A DNA stretch of 64,000 nt from VXPQ01 sp965116435 (GCA_965116435.1 OZ220686.1:1736001-1800000), one strand, 5' to 3'; shown: positions 7,968-16,905, counted from the stretch's first letter. The notes: generated by a model not told the origin, from the sequence alone. Translations and numbers: made by a program.

Positions 7968-9146
7968 TTATTCGGATATTTCTGGAAAATAAGGCCCCAG
8001 CATGGTTTCGAGGGCGTCCAGCACGGGGTCCCAGGAAAAGCGTTCCCGTTCTCGCCGTACGCCTTCCGCAAAAGCCGCCTCCCGGTTTTCTTCGAAATAG
8101 CGCACGATCGCGTCCGCCAGCGCTTCCGGGTCGCCCGGCGGCGTGACATACCCCGACACGCCGTCCGTAACCACCTCGGCCAGTCCGCCCACATCCGTCG
8201 TCACCACAGGACGGTCGAAATGCCAGGCCGTCTGCGCCACGCCGCTCTGCGTGGCCGATTCGTAGGGCTGCACAACCAGGTTCGCCGCCGAAAAATACAG
8301 GCCCACCTCGGCTTCCGGGATATATTCTCCCCGCACCAGCACGGCCTCCGCAAGGCCCAGCGACGCAATCAGGTCGCGGTACGCCCGTTCGTCTTCGTAA
8401 AATTCGCCCGCGATCACAAGCCGCACGGCAGGACGGCGAGCCCGCACCCGGGGCAAGGCGCGCAGCAGCGTACGCAACCCCTTGTACGCCCGCACGAACC
8501 CGAAGAACAGCAATACGTCGGCATGCTCCGGGACGCCAAGCCGCCGCCGGGCCTCCGCGCGCGGGAGCGGGTCCCCGAAATGCCCGTAGACCGGATGCGG
8601 CGACGTATGCACGGGCGCGGCGACGCCCAACGCCTGCACGTCGGCGGCCACCAGATCGGACAGCGCCAGCAGCGCCCCGCATTGCTTCAGAAAATACCCC
8701 GCCAGCGGGGAAACGAGGCCATGCCGCCGCTCGTGCGGATACACATTATGCACGATGGCGGCAACCCGAACCCCCCGCTTGGCCAGCCGCCGCGCCATGA
8801 CGCCGTACGCAGGCGCGAAAAAGGGGGTCCAGTACTGAAACACGACGCCGGCCGGACGCCGCTCCGCAATCGTACGGGCCGCGGCGATCCACGTAGCCGG
8901 TCCTATGGAATCAATCAGGCGCTGCGTGTCCGGCGCCGCGGGCCGCGCCGCATCGAATTGCGACGTTCCGGGAAAAAGCATCTTCGGGTACTGCCGCCGG
9001 AACGTGGTCATATGCACCGACCATCCCCGACCCCGCAGCCCCGCAGCCACCGTATCCGTAAACTGGGCGATGCCTCCCCGGAAAGGCGCGGCGGGCCCCA
9101 CAAGGGCAATCCGGCGACGGGTTCGTTCGGAGACCTCGGAGCCCAT
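7968..9146 (-). CDS. Glycosyltransferase family 4
   Basis: A 392-residue GT-B glycosyltransferase. The N-terminal domain has RIALVGPAAPFRGGIAQFT, with the glycine-rich acceptor-side loop, and the C-terminal domain has the nucleotide-sugar site VVQPYESATQSGVAQTAWHF with the family-typical glutamate. No signal or membrane segment is seen, so it acts at the cytoplasmic face of the membrane. It starts 16 nt after the GT2 gene stop and probably shares its transcript. Sugar and acceptor cannot be told. Confidence 0.88.
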   Translation of the reverse strand: MGSEVSERTRRRIALVGPAAPFRGGIAQFTDTVAAGLRGRGWSVHMTTFRRQYPKMLFPGTSQFDAARPAAPDTQRLIDSIGPATWIAAARTIAERRPAGVVFQYWTPFFAPAYGVMARRLAKRGVRVAAIVHNVYPHERRHGLVSPLAGYFLKQCGALLALSDLVAADVQALGVAAPVHTSPHPVYGHFGDPLPRAEARRRLGVPEHADVLLFFGFVRAYKGLRTLLRALPRVRARRPAVRLVIAGEFYEDERAYRDLIASLGLAEAVLVRGEYIPEAEVGLYFSAANLVVQPYESATQSGVAQTAWHFDRPVVTTDVGGLAEVVTDGVSGYVTPPGDPEALADAIVRYFEENREAAFAEGVRRERERFSWDPVLDALETMLGPYFPEISE

Positions 9147-9162
9147 GCAAACACGCTGTTTT

Positions 9163-9176
9163 TTAAGGATGCTCTG
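9163..9176. repeat. Solo end of the inverted-end element
   Basis: TTAAGGATGCTCTG matches the reverse complement of the right end of full copy A over 13 bases. It lies at the 3' end of the GT2 gene and supplies its last codons and TAA stop. A match this short could be chance, but its position at a gene end repeats the pattern of the other copies. Confidence 0.5.
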
Positions 9177-10149
9177 GCGGGTCCGCCGGAGGCAGGGTAG
9201 CCATCACGCGGTACGAATCCGTGCGCTCCATGCGGGGGCGAACGATCATCTCGCCGAGCAAACCGGTCGTAAACATTTGCACGCCCACCACCATCATCAG
9301 AGCGCCGAACAAGAGCAGCGGGCGGTCCCCGATGGGGTTTCCGAACACGATCTTGTCGATGGAAAGCCACAGGGAAAGCACGAATCCGGCAAAAAACGCC
9401 ATCGTGCCGAAGGCGCCGAAAAAATGCATCGGGCGCACCGCGAACCGGGTCAGAAACGTCACGGAGATAAGGTCCAGAAACCCCTTGACGAACCGGTCCA
9501 GCCCAAACTTGCTGCGCCCGAAGCGCCGCGCGCGGTGCTCCACCGGGATTTCGGAAATGCGGTCGTACCCTTCCCATTTGGCGAGCAGCGGAATATACCG
9601 GTGCAGTTCGCCGTAGACGCGCACGGTCTTCACCACGTCCCGCCGATAGGCTTTCAGGCCGCAATTGAAATCGTGCAGACGAACCCCGGAAATAATCCGC
9701 GTCACGCGATTGAAAAATTTGCTGGGGAGGCGCTTGCTGAGCGGATCGCGCCGGGTCTTTTTCCAGCCGCTCACCAGATCGAACCCCTCCTCGATCCGCG
9801 CGATCAGCCGGGGAATCTCTGCGGGCGTGTCTTGCAAATCGGCGTCCATCGTAACCACGTATTTTCCGCGCGCCTGCTCGAATCCGAGCGCCAGCGCCGC
9901 CGATTTGCCGTAGTTGCGCCGGAAACGCAAGCCCGCCATGCGGGCGTCCTCCTCGTGCAGCTGCGCAATGACTTCCCAGGAAGCGTCCCGAGACCCGTCG
10001 TCCACGAACCAGACCTCGAAACGATACCCGCTGCCTTCGCAGGCGGACCGAATTTCCCGGGCCAGGTCAGGCAGGGAATCCGCCTCGTCGTACACAGGCA
10101 CGACCACGGAAACGTCGGGGGAATCCTGTCGATCGGAAGGGTCCAACAT
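9163..10149 (-). CDS. Membrane-anchored GT2 glycosyltransferase (dolichol/undecaprenyl-phosphate type)
   Basis: A 328-residue GT-A enzyme of the DPM1/ArnC/GtrB type that transfers a sugar from a nucleotide donor to polyprenyl phosphate. SVVVPVYDEADSL opens the fold, FVDDGS is the nucleotide-binding part, and the metal-binding DAD appears in VTMDADLQD. Two C-terminal membrane segments (TMAFFAGFVLSLWLSI and LLLFGALMMVVGVQMF) anchor it. It follows gyrB by 41 nt. The stop codon and final residues come from a solo end of the dispersed element. Confidence 0.9.
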   Translation of the reverse strand: MLDPSDRQDSPDVSVVVPVYDEADSLPDLAREIRSACEGSGYRFEVWFVDDGSRDASWEVIAQLHEEDARMAGLRFRRNYGKSAALALGFEQARGKYVVTMDADLQDTPAEIPRLIARIEEGFDLVSGWKKTRRDPLSKRLPSKFFNRVTRIISGVRLHDFNCGLKAYRRDVVKTVRVYGELHRYIPLLAKWEGYDRISEIPVEHRARRFGRSKFGLDRFVKGFLDLISVTFLTRFAVRPMHFFGAFGTMAFFAGFVLSLWLSIDKIVFGNPIGDRPLLLFGALMMVVGVQMFTTGLLGEMIVRPRMERTDSYRVMATLPPADPPEHP

Positions 10150-10190
10150 GGTGCTGCGGATACGTGCCCGTTACGGCCTTCCCCGATGCG

Positions 10191-12161
10191 CTATGCATCG
10201 ATGGTGGCGTACTTCGCATTGCGCTCAATGAACTGCCGGCGCGGTTCGACGGCGTCGCCCATCAGCGTCGAGAACACGCGGTCGGCCACGGCCCCGTCCT
10301 CCACCGTCACCCGTTGCAGGCGGCGGGTAGCAGGATCCATGGTCGTATCCCACAGTTGCTCGGGATTCATTTCGCCCAGTCCCTTGTAGCGCTGAATGGA
10401 TATTTTCTGCCGGCCCGCCTCGCGGAGTTCCCCCGTCTTCTCGGCCAGCTGAGCCTCCGACCACAAATAGTGCTCCAGCCGACCCGACTGCACCTTGAAA
10501 AGCGGCGGCAACGCCACATACACGTAGCCGCTTTCGAACAGGGGACGCAGGTGACGGTACAGAAACGTGAGGAGCAGGGTGCGAATATGCGCCCCGTCCA
10601 CGTCCGCATCCGTCATCAGGATAATCTTGTGGTAGCGCAAACGCGACAAATCGAACGAATCTTCCAGCCCGACCAAACCCGTGCCCAGCGCCGTGACCAT
10701 ATTCCGAATCTCTTCGTTTTCGAGAATCCGGGGGAGGCGGGCCCGCTCCACATTCAGAATCTTCCCGCGCAACGGCAGGATGGCCTGAAAATGGCGGTCG
10801 CGCGCCTGCTTGGCCGATCCGCCCGCCGAATCGCCCTCCACAAGGTAGAGTTCCGATTCCTCCGGGTTGCGCGAGGCGCAATCGGCCAGCTTCCCGGGCA
10901 GCCCGCCGCCGGAAAAAGCGCTTTTGCGCTGCACCAGTTCGCGCGCCTTGCGGGCGGCGAGGCGGGCTTGCGCGGCCAGGACCACCTTCTCGATGATGGA
11001 TTTCGTCTGGCGGGGATGATCTTCAAGCCATTGCCCCAGTTTTTCGTTCACCAGCGTTTCGACCGCGCTCTGCACCTCCGAATTGCCCAGTTTGGTCTTG
11101 GTCTGGCCCTCGAACTGCGGCTCGGCCACGCGCACGGAAAGCACGGCGGTCAATCCTTCCCGAAAATCGTCCCCGGACAGATCCACTTTGGCGTTCTTCA
11201 CCAGGTTGTTCTTTTCCGAGTAGGCTTTCAGGGTCCGGGTCAGCGCCCGGCGGAATCCCGAAATGTGCGTACCGCCTTCGTGCGTGTTGATGTTGTTGAC
11301 GAAGGAAAGCACGTTTTCTGTGTAGCCGGCGTTGTACCGCATCGCCAGCTCCACCGGCACCTCGGCGTTTTCCTCGGAGATGTAAATCGTTTCCTCGTGG
11401 ATGGGCGTCCGGGCGTCGTCGAGGTAGTCGATGAACTCCACAATGCCGCCCTCGAAATGATATTCCTCGCGGCGCAACGCTTCCTCTTCCTCGCGGAAGT
11501 CCTCGATGGCGATGCGGACGTTGCGGTTCAGGTAGGCCAGTTCGCGCAAACGGCCCGACAGCGTATCGAAACGAAACTCCGTCTCGTTGAAAATGCCCGG
11601 GTCCGGGCGAAACGTGACTTCGGTGCCGGTTTCTTCGTCGGGCCGCAGCGCGCGCCCCCGTGCGACCGGCCCCTGCGGTTCGCCGTACGCATATTCCTGG
11701 CTCCATTCGTAGCCGTCCCGCCGCACCGTAGCCGTCAAGGTCACGGCCAGCGCGTTCACGCACGAAACGCCCACCCCGTGCAGCCCGCCCGACACCTTGT
11801 AGGTATCCTTGTCGAACTTGCCGCCCGCATGCAGCGTCGTCATCACCACTTCCAGCGCGGAACGTTTCTCCTTGGGATGCTCCTCCACCGGAATGCCGCG
11901 CCCGTTGTCCACGACGCGCACGGAGCCGTCTTCGTGGATGGCGACTTCGATCTGGTCGCAGTACCCGGCCAGCGCCTCGTCAATGGCGTTGTCCACGACT
12001 TCGTACACCAGATGGTGCAGTCCGCGGAGCCCTACGTCTCCTATGTACATGGCCGGGCGCTTGCGGACGGCTTCCAGTCCTTCAAGCACCTGAATGTTTT
12101 CGGCGCCGTATCCGTTTTCGACGATGTTTACTTGTTGATCCGTTGCCTGATCGGTATGCAT
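10191..12161 (-). CDS. gyrB: DNA gyrase subunit B
   Basis: GyrB is the ATPase and TOPRIM subunit of the supercoiling type II topoisomerase. From the ATG at 12161 it has 656 residues, the usual length in Bacteroidota. The GHKL ATPase domain shows VDNAIDEALAGY and later GGLHGVGVSCVNAL; the TOPRIM domain has LVEGDSAGGSAK (about 435-446) and TDADVDGAHIRTLL (about 515-528); the tail has QRYKGLGEMNPEQLW. An upstream in-frame extension of 97 codons has no gyrase similarity, and GAGGTG lies upstream of the chosen ATG. The FIERNAKYATIDA end favours GyrB over ParE. Confidence 0.96.
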   Translation of the reverse strand: MHTDQATDQQVNIVENGYGAENIQVLEGLEAVRKRPAMYIGDVGLRGLHHLVYEVVDNAIDEALAGYCDQIEVAIHEDGSVRVVDNGRGIPVEEHPKEKRSALEVVMTTLHAGGKFDKDTYKVSGGLHGVGVSCVNALAVTLTATVRRDGYEWSQEYAYGEPQGPVARGRALRPDEETGTEVTFRPDPGIFNETEFRFDTLSGRLRELAYLNRNVRIAIEDFREEEEALRREEYHFEGGIVEFIDYLDDARTPIHEETIYISEENAEVPVELAMRYNAGYTENVLSFVNNINTHEGGTHISGFRRALTRTLKAYSEKNNLVKNAKVDLSGDDFREGLTAVLSVRVAEPQFEGQTKTKLGNSEVQSAVETLVNEKLGQWLEDHPRQTKSIIEKVVLAAQARLAARKARELVQRKSAFSGGGLPGKLADCASRNPEESELYLVEGDSAGGSAKQARDRHFQAILPLRGKILNVERARLPRILENEEIRNMVTALGTGLVGLEDSFDLSRLRYHKIILMTDADVDGAHIRTLLLTFLYRHLRPLFESGYVYVALPPLFKVQSGRLEHYLWSEAQLAEKTGELREAGRQKISIQRYKGLGEMNPEQLWDTTMDPATRRLQRVTVEDGAVADRVFSTLMGDAVEPRRQFIERNAKYATIDA

Positions 12162-12341
12162 AAACGTGTTCGCACCTCGATAAACCGAAGGATAGTGGGC
12201 CGGCGGGGACAGACCGCTGCGCCGGACAGAAAGGATGCGGGGCGTTGCCGCCGTGAGTATATCCCCGTAAGATACGAATTTGCAAGACAGGATGCTCGCC
12301 CATGCTTCGGGATACCAAGGAAATTCTAAAGGAACACATTT

Positions 12342-12387
12342 GGCGAGGCGGTCGAAGGTGTGTTGTGCCCGGGGAATTGTCCAGGGG
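12342..12387 (+). pseudogene. Fragment of a second fic gene
   Basis: These 46 bases align with 13502-13548 in the 3' part of the downstream fic gene: the first 15 bases and the last 16 are identical, with about five mismatches and one deleted base between. The deletion breaks the frame. It looks like the remnant of a tandem fic duplication or replacement upstream of the intact gene. Confidence 0.6.
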
Positions 12388-12413
12388 CGGCGGTTCGGGG
12401 GCCCGCGATAGCA

Positions 12414-12449
12414 ACCGGCCATAGAACCGGACATTATACCGGACATAAT
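12414..12449. repeat. Three 12-bp tandem repeats upstream of fic
   Basis: ACCGGCCATAGA, ACCGGACATTAT and ACCGGACATAAT follow each other without a gap. A further ACCGGACAAAAA lies at 12517-12528, immediately before the fic ATG. The spacing of one helical turn plus and the position suggest iterons for a regulator, but a DNA structural role or slippage product is possible. Confidence 0.6.
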
Positions 12450-12529
12450 CAAAATATTATTCTAACTAACTATTTTTTATATTGAGATTTATCATTAATA
12501 AATAAACGGCCAAAATACCGGACAAAAAA

Positions 12530-13720
12530 ATGACGGATCAAGGGGAATCCATCAGCCTGGCGGAGCCTATGCTCGTGAGCCGAGGCTCCAGGTATCGCAC
12601 CGTCCTGACGGACCTGGCCATCGAACTGGTCGCCAAATCCGCCCGCCTTCGCCACAGCCTGCCCAAAGGCGTCCTCGAATCCCTCGCAAGCCTGACGCGG
12701 GCGATGAATTGCTACTACAGCAATCTGATCGAAGGTCATCGTACGCATCCCGTCGATATCGAGCGCGCGCTCAGGCAGGAGTACCATGACGACATCGAAA
12801 CGCGACATCTGCAGATGGAAGCCGAGGCCCATATCGCGGTGCAGCAATGGATCGACGAAGGCGGGTTGCGGGGCCGCGAAACGACCGTGGAAGGCCTCAT
12901 GGAGATTCACCGCCGGTTCTGCGAGCGGATGCCCGAGGAACTGCTTTGGGTAGAGAACCCGACAACCGGGGAGCGACGAAAGGTAATTCCGGGTGCGCTA
13001 CGGGAGCGCTACGTACAGATCGGTCGACACATTCCGGTGAGTCCCGGGGCAGCGCCTCGCTTTCTGGCGCGCTTCGAGGAGGCCTATGCTTGTCTCGGCA
13101 AGACGGACCGCCTCCTTGCCGCCGCCAGCGCGCATCACCGATTTCTCTGGATTCATCCGTTTCTCGACGGGAACGGGCGCGTGGCTCGCCTGATGTCTCA
13201 CGCCATGCTGCTGGAAACGCTGGATACGGGCGGCCTCTGGTCGATCGCCAGGGGGCTGGCCCGCAACGAAAGCGCGTACAAGGACCACCTCATGGCTTGC
13301 GACGCCAAACGCCGCAACGACCTTGACGGCCGGGGCCACTTGAGCGAAGAAGCACTCGCGGAATTCACGCGTTTCTTCCTGACCACGTGTATCGATCAGG
13401 CGGATTTCATGGAGCGCCTCCTGCAGCCCGAGCGGCTGCGTACTCGCATCCTGATCTGGATCGAAGAACAAATCCGGGAGGGCGTCCTGCCCAAACAATC
13501 CGGCGAGGCGGTCGAAGCCGTGCTGTACCGGGGGGAATTGTCCAGGGGTGACGTAGATCAGGTTACAGGGACCAGCGAACGGCAGGCCCGGCGCATCACA
13601 TCCGCCCTCATCCAGTGCGGCGCGCTGGTTTCGGAAAGTTCGCGGGCGCCGTTGCGCCTTGCCTTTCCCGCCCGCCTGGCGGCGCGCTGGACGCCGGGAC
13701 TGTTTCCGGAGGTGGAGTGA
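12530..13720 (+). CDS. Fic family protein (AMP transferase) with inhibitory helix
   Basis: Fic enzymes transfer AMP or another nucleotide group to target proteins. The 396-residue protein carries the full active-site motif HPFLDGNGRVAR (about residues 209-220). An N-terminal SNLIEGH (64-70) fits the (S/T)xxxE(G/N) inhibitory helix, so it is a class II, self-inhibited Fic. The C-terminal 90 residues look like a winged helix (DVDQVTGTSERQARRITSAL), a common Fic arrangement that may bind DNA. It is not paired with an antitoxin gene. Tandem repeats lie before the ATG and a piece of a related gene lies further upstream. Confidence 0.9.
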   Translation: MTDQGESISLAEPMLVSRGSRYRTVLTDLAIELVAKSARLRHSLPKGVLESLASLTRAMNCYYSNLIEGHRTHPVDIERALRQEYHDDIETRHLQMEAEAHIAVQQWIDEGGLRGRETTVEGLMEIHRRFCERMPEELLWVENPTTGERRKVIPGALRERYVQIGRHIPVSPGAAPRFLARFEEAYACLGKTDRLLAAASAHHRFLWIHPFLDGNGRVARLMSHAMLLETLDTGGLWSIARGLARNESAYKDHLMACDAKRRNDLDGRGHLSEEALAEFTRFFLTTCIDQADFMERLLQPERLRTRILIWIEEQIREGVLPKQSGEAVEAVLYRGELSRGDVDQVTGTSERQARRITSALIQCGALVSESSRAPLRLAFPARLAARWTPGLFPEVE

Positions 13721-13732
13721 GGGGTGGGTCCC

Positions 13733-14926
13733 TCAAACAAGGGATGCACTGATCAAATCGACGGCAGACAGTTTCTGGAGAGCGGCATCAATCAGCGCCG
13801 CCGCCGATTCCACGTCGCGATCACTGGTGGCGAAACCAAGACTGAAACGCACGGAAGATTCCGCTTCGTCGCCAGAAAGGCCAAGGGCTTTAAGCACATG
13901 AGACGGCTCTGGCGTACCCGATGTGCACGCAGAACCGGTCGAGGCCGCCAGGTTCGGTTGCAAGGCGGCAAGCAGGTCGTGCGCCGAAAAGCCGTCAAAA
14001 CGGATATTGGCGTTGCCGGGGTGGCGAGCCGATCCCGAAGGGCCGTTGAGTGCAATGGGCCACGGCAACCGGCGGAGACGCTCCACGAACGCATCGCGAC
14101 GGCGGGCCATCTCCGAACGCTTTTCGGCCATGTCTGCCGCACCCAATTTGTCGGCAGCTACCCCCATGCCCACGCACAGCGGGGCCGGCGTGGTGCCTGA
14201 ACGCAAGCCATGCTGCTGCCCTCCCCCATAGATCAAGGGTTCGACGTGCGGCTGCACCGTACGCGATACATATAAGGCCCCGATCCCTTTCGGGCCATAC
14301 ATCTTGTGGGCGGACAGGCTTACCATGTCCGCAATCTCCGCAAAATCGTCCATGGGCATAGAGAGAGACGCCTGGCCCGCATCGCAATGAAACATCGCGC
14401 CGTACGCTCTGGCCATCTCCGATATCCGCGCGACATGCTGTATGGTCCCGATTTCGTTATTCACGGCCATGACGGACACGGCAAGCACTTCCTCGTCCAA
14501 CGCGTCGAAAAGCGCATCCATGTCCATGAACCCTTCCCGATCTACAGGGATATGCTCTACGGAAAATCCGAGTTGCTCCTGGATCGCCCGGCCTGCGGCA
14601 AGCACGGATTTGTGCTCGATGGCGCTCAGCAGCACGCGGCGGCGCGGGCCCCCTGCGGCGCGGCGGGCCAGCCCAAGCAAGGCCATATTGTTGGATTCCG
14701 TGGCGCCGGACGTAAAAATTATTTCGTCGGCGTTCGCGCCGATGAGGCGAGCCACTTGCTCCGCCGCGGTATCGACCGCCTGCGAAGAGCGCCACCCGAG
14801 CACATGATCCGACGAATGCGGATTCCCGAACGCTTCCGTAAGCCAGGGGCGCATCGCATCCAGCACATCCGAATGGATCGGCGTGGTGGCCTGATGGTCC
14901 AGGTAGATGGTTTGGACGGCGGGCAT
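13733..14926 (-). CDS. Cysteine desulfurase (IscS/NifS-like)
   Basis: This PLP enzyme removes sulfur from cysteine to form a persulfide for Fe-S cluster or thio-cofactor synthesis. The 397 residues begin IYLDHQATTPIH. They contain the PLP lysine in SLSAHKMYGPKGIGAL (about 200-215) and the mobile catalytic cysteine loop STGSACTSG (about 329-337). I chose the ATG at 14926 because an upstream extension of 22 residues is unlike the family. No iscU, iscR or iscA neighbour is present. The C-terminal LISASLV and the position of the stop come from a solo element end, so the native tail is probably altered. Confidence 0.92.
   Translation of the reverse strand: MPAVQTIYLDHQATTPIHSDVLDAMRPWLTEAFGNPHSSDHVLGWRSSQAVDTAAEQVARLIGANADEIIFTSGATESNNMALLGLARRAAGGPRRRVLLSAIEHKSVLAAGRAIQEQLGFSVEHIPVDREGFMDMDALFDALDEEVLAVSVMAVNNEIGTIQHVARISEMARAYGAMFHCDAGQASLSMPMDDFAEIADMVSLSAHKMYGPKGIGALYVSRTVQPHVEPLIYGGGQQHGLRSGTTPAPLCVGMGVAADKLGAADMAEKRSEMARRRDAFVERLRRLPWPIALNGPSGSARHPGNANIRFDGFSAHDLLAALQPNLAASTGSACTSGTPEPSHVLKALGLSGDEAESSVRFSLGFATSDRDVESAAALIDAALQKLSAVDLISASLV
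13739..13759 (+). repeat. Solo left end of the inverted-end element
   Basis: GGGATGCACTGATCAAATC matches the left end of the full copies. It lies across the 3' end of the cysteine desulfurase gene on the other strand, encoding DLISAS of that protein's tail. Confidence 0.7.
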
Positions 14927-14978
14927 GGATCGATAGCGGAAAAAAACGAATCGGGTATTGATTATATGGAACCTTATA

Positions 14979-14997
14979 CATATATTGCACATATATG
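14979..14997. promoter_or_regulatory. Inverted repeat in the divergent promoter region
   Basis: CATATAT-TGCAC-ATATATG is a perfect 7-bp inverted repeat in the 158-nt AT-rich gap between the cysteine desulfurase (minus) and the methyltransferase-HNH gene (plus). A TATATTTA at 15029-15036 is a possible -10 for the latter. Operator function is inference. Confidence 0.35.
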
Positions 14998-15084
14998 CAT
15001 GGTTCCCGGTGCGTTAAACGAAATATATTATATTTACGGGGTAACCGGGTTTCGTTTTCTGTCCGTCCATTTACTTGATCTTCC

Positions 15085-16812
15085 ATGGCGAGCGCAATTG
15101 CATGGTACGACGCACATGCAGAAGATGTAGCGGCTCAATACGAAGGCGTTTCGTCGGAATCGGTGCATGGTTGGCTGACGGATTTGCTGCCGGCGCCCTC
15201 GGCGACTGTACTGGACGTTGGCGCCGGGAGCGGGCGAGATGCAGCATGGCTGGCAAACAAGGGATATGATGTGGTTGCAACGGAGCCGTCCTCGAAAATG
15301 CGGGAATCGGCGACACGCGTACACCCTGACCCCCGGATTCAGTGGAGCAGCGACGCCTTGCCTGGTTTGCCGGAACTTACCCGCTCCGGCCTCTCTTTTG
15401 ATCTGATTCTGGCCAGCGCTGTCTGGATGCACGTTCCTCCGGGCCAGCGGTCGAGGGCTTTTCGGAAAATGATCAATCTTCTCAAGCCCGGGGGAATCAT
15501 TGCCATTACGTTACGCCAGGGCTATGCCGATCCGCAGCGGGGCATGCACCCTGTTACGGCAGGCGAGATAGAAGATCTGGCGCGCAACCACGGCGCGTTC
15601 GTGGAACGCCGCACGGAAAGCACAGACCGCTTGGGACGGAACGATGTTTCCTGGACGCAAATAGCCGTCCGGCTTCCGGACGATGGGCTCGGCGCCCTGC
15701 CGCTTCTCCGGCACATTATTTTGAATGACGACAAGAGTTCCACGTACAAGCCTGCTTTGTTACGAAGTCTTTGCCGGGTTGCAGATGGGGCGTCCGGTTT
15801 CGCGTCAGACCAGGATGACGAGACGGTAGCCGTACCTCTTGGATTGGTCGCCTTGACATGGATTCGACTTTTCAAACCCCTGATTTCCGCCGGATTGCCG
15901 CAAAGCCCCATCAATGTAGGCAACGAGGGAAATAAACTCGGCTTCGTCAAAGAAGGCTTCCATCGATTGCAAGAAGTATCTCCGCTGGATATGCGGGTAG
16001 GCATGAGTTTTTCCGGGAATACAGGGAAGGCATTGCATGCCGCCTTGAAGGATGCGGCAGAAACCATTGCCAAAATGCCTGCAACCTATATCAAATACCC
16101 CAATGGCAAACCCGTATTTCCCATCGAGAAAACAGGGCGATTGCAAAAACCTGCACGAATTCTGCTGAACAGGGAATATCTCGCCAGTTTCGGGAAAATG
16201 ATGATTCCAAGACACTTGTGGCGCGCGATGCGACGTTTCGATGTTTGGATAGAACCCGCACTAATAGCGGAGTGGGGGCGTCTTATGAAAGGGTATGCAG
16301 CACGACAGGAACGGCGCATTACGGATGGAGATATTGCGGTTGCTATGGGATGGTCTGAACCTTCCCGGGATGTCCGGACCGCAAGAGAACGCGCAGTGCA
16401 ATTATGTGCGCAGCAAAAACTGTTTTGCGTCTGGAGCGGCAGGCGTTTATCGATGACCGCCGCAGATATAGACCACTGTTTTCCCTGGGCCGTCTGGTCA
16501 TGCGGCGATCTTTGGAACCTGATGCCATCGCATCGCACGGTAAATCAGCGCGAAAAAAGAGATCGATTGCCGGGCAATGCTATCCTGAAAGCAGCACAGG
16601 ATCGAATCCTCGATTGGTGGAATTACGCCTATCAGGACGACAATTTGCTGGAAAAACGGTTCTGGATGGAGGCCACGGCAAGTTTGCCCACAGTTATATC
16701 CGATGGAAGCGAACTGAGCGACATATTTGACGCCTTGTGCCTGCAGCGCATGCGATTAAAACGCGATCAACAGGTGCCTGAATGGCAGGGGGGAGACCTC
16801 TTGTCTGTTTAA
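15085..16812 (+). CDS. Fused SAM methyltransferase and HNH endonuclease
   Basis: A 575-residue two-part protein. Residues 1-200 form a class I methyltransferase with motif I VLDVGAGSGRDAAWLA (about 42-57), an acidic strand-2 end (VVATEPSSKM) and LILASAVWMHVPPGQR. From about residue 210 (LNDDKSSTYKPALLRSLCR) comes the helical part seen in a family of HNH proteins. It leads to a C-terminal HNH nuclease with DIDHCFPW (about 461-468), GDLWNLMP, and a following N and K in NQREKRDRLP. The methyltransferase half lacks a DNA-methylase DPPY/NPPY motif and looks more like the small-molecule or protein type. The domain pairing suggests a defence or modification role, but the target is unknown. Confidence 0.82.
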   Translation: MASAIAWYDAHAEDVAAQYEGVSSESVHGWLTDLLPAPSATVLDVGAGSGRDAAWLANKGYDVVATEPSSKMRESATRVHPDPRIQWSSDALPGLPELTRSGLSFDLILASAVWMHVPPGQRSRAFRKMINLLKPGGIIAITLRQGYADPQRGMHPVTAGEIEDLARNHGAFVERRTESTDRLGRNDVSWTQIAVRLPDDGLGALPLLRHIILNDDKSSTYKPALLRSLCRVADGASGFASDQDDETVAVPLGLVALTWIRLFKPLISAGLPQSPINVGNEGNKLGFVKEGFHRLQEVSPLDMRVGMSFSGNTGKALHAALKDAAETIAKMPATYIKYPNGKPVFPIEKTGRLQKPARILLNREYLASFGKMMIPRHLWRAMRRFDVWIEPALIAEWGRLMKGYAARQERRITDGDIAVAMGWSEPSRDVRTARERAVQLCAQQKLFCVWSGRRLSMTAADIDHCFPWAVWSCGDLWNLMPSHRTVNQREKRDRLPGNAILKAAQDRILDWWNYAYQDDNLLEKRFWMEATASLPTVISDGSELSDIFDALCLQRMRLKRDQQVPEWQGGDLLSV

Positions 16813-16905
16813 TCTGGCCCCAATCTCCCATCCCCCACCGAACCTCCCGCCCCCCAGAAGGTTCATTCCCCGCACAGCCTCCCGTTTCCTCTCCAGTACG
16901 CCCTC

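Larger units (their letters stand above)
12162..12529. other. Intergenic region between gyrB and fic
   Basis: This 368-nt stretch is the divergent control region of gyrB (minus) and fic (plus). It holds a degraded piece of a fic gene (12342-12387), three 12-bp tandem repeats (12414-12449) with a related copy at 12517-12528, and an AT-rich run just before fic that probably contains its promoter. I could not settle on a gyrB promoter. Confidence 0.6.
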
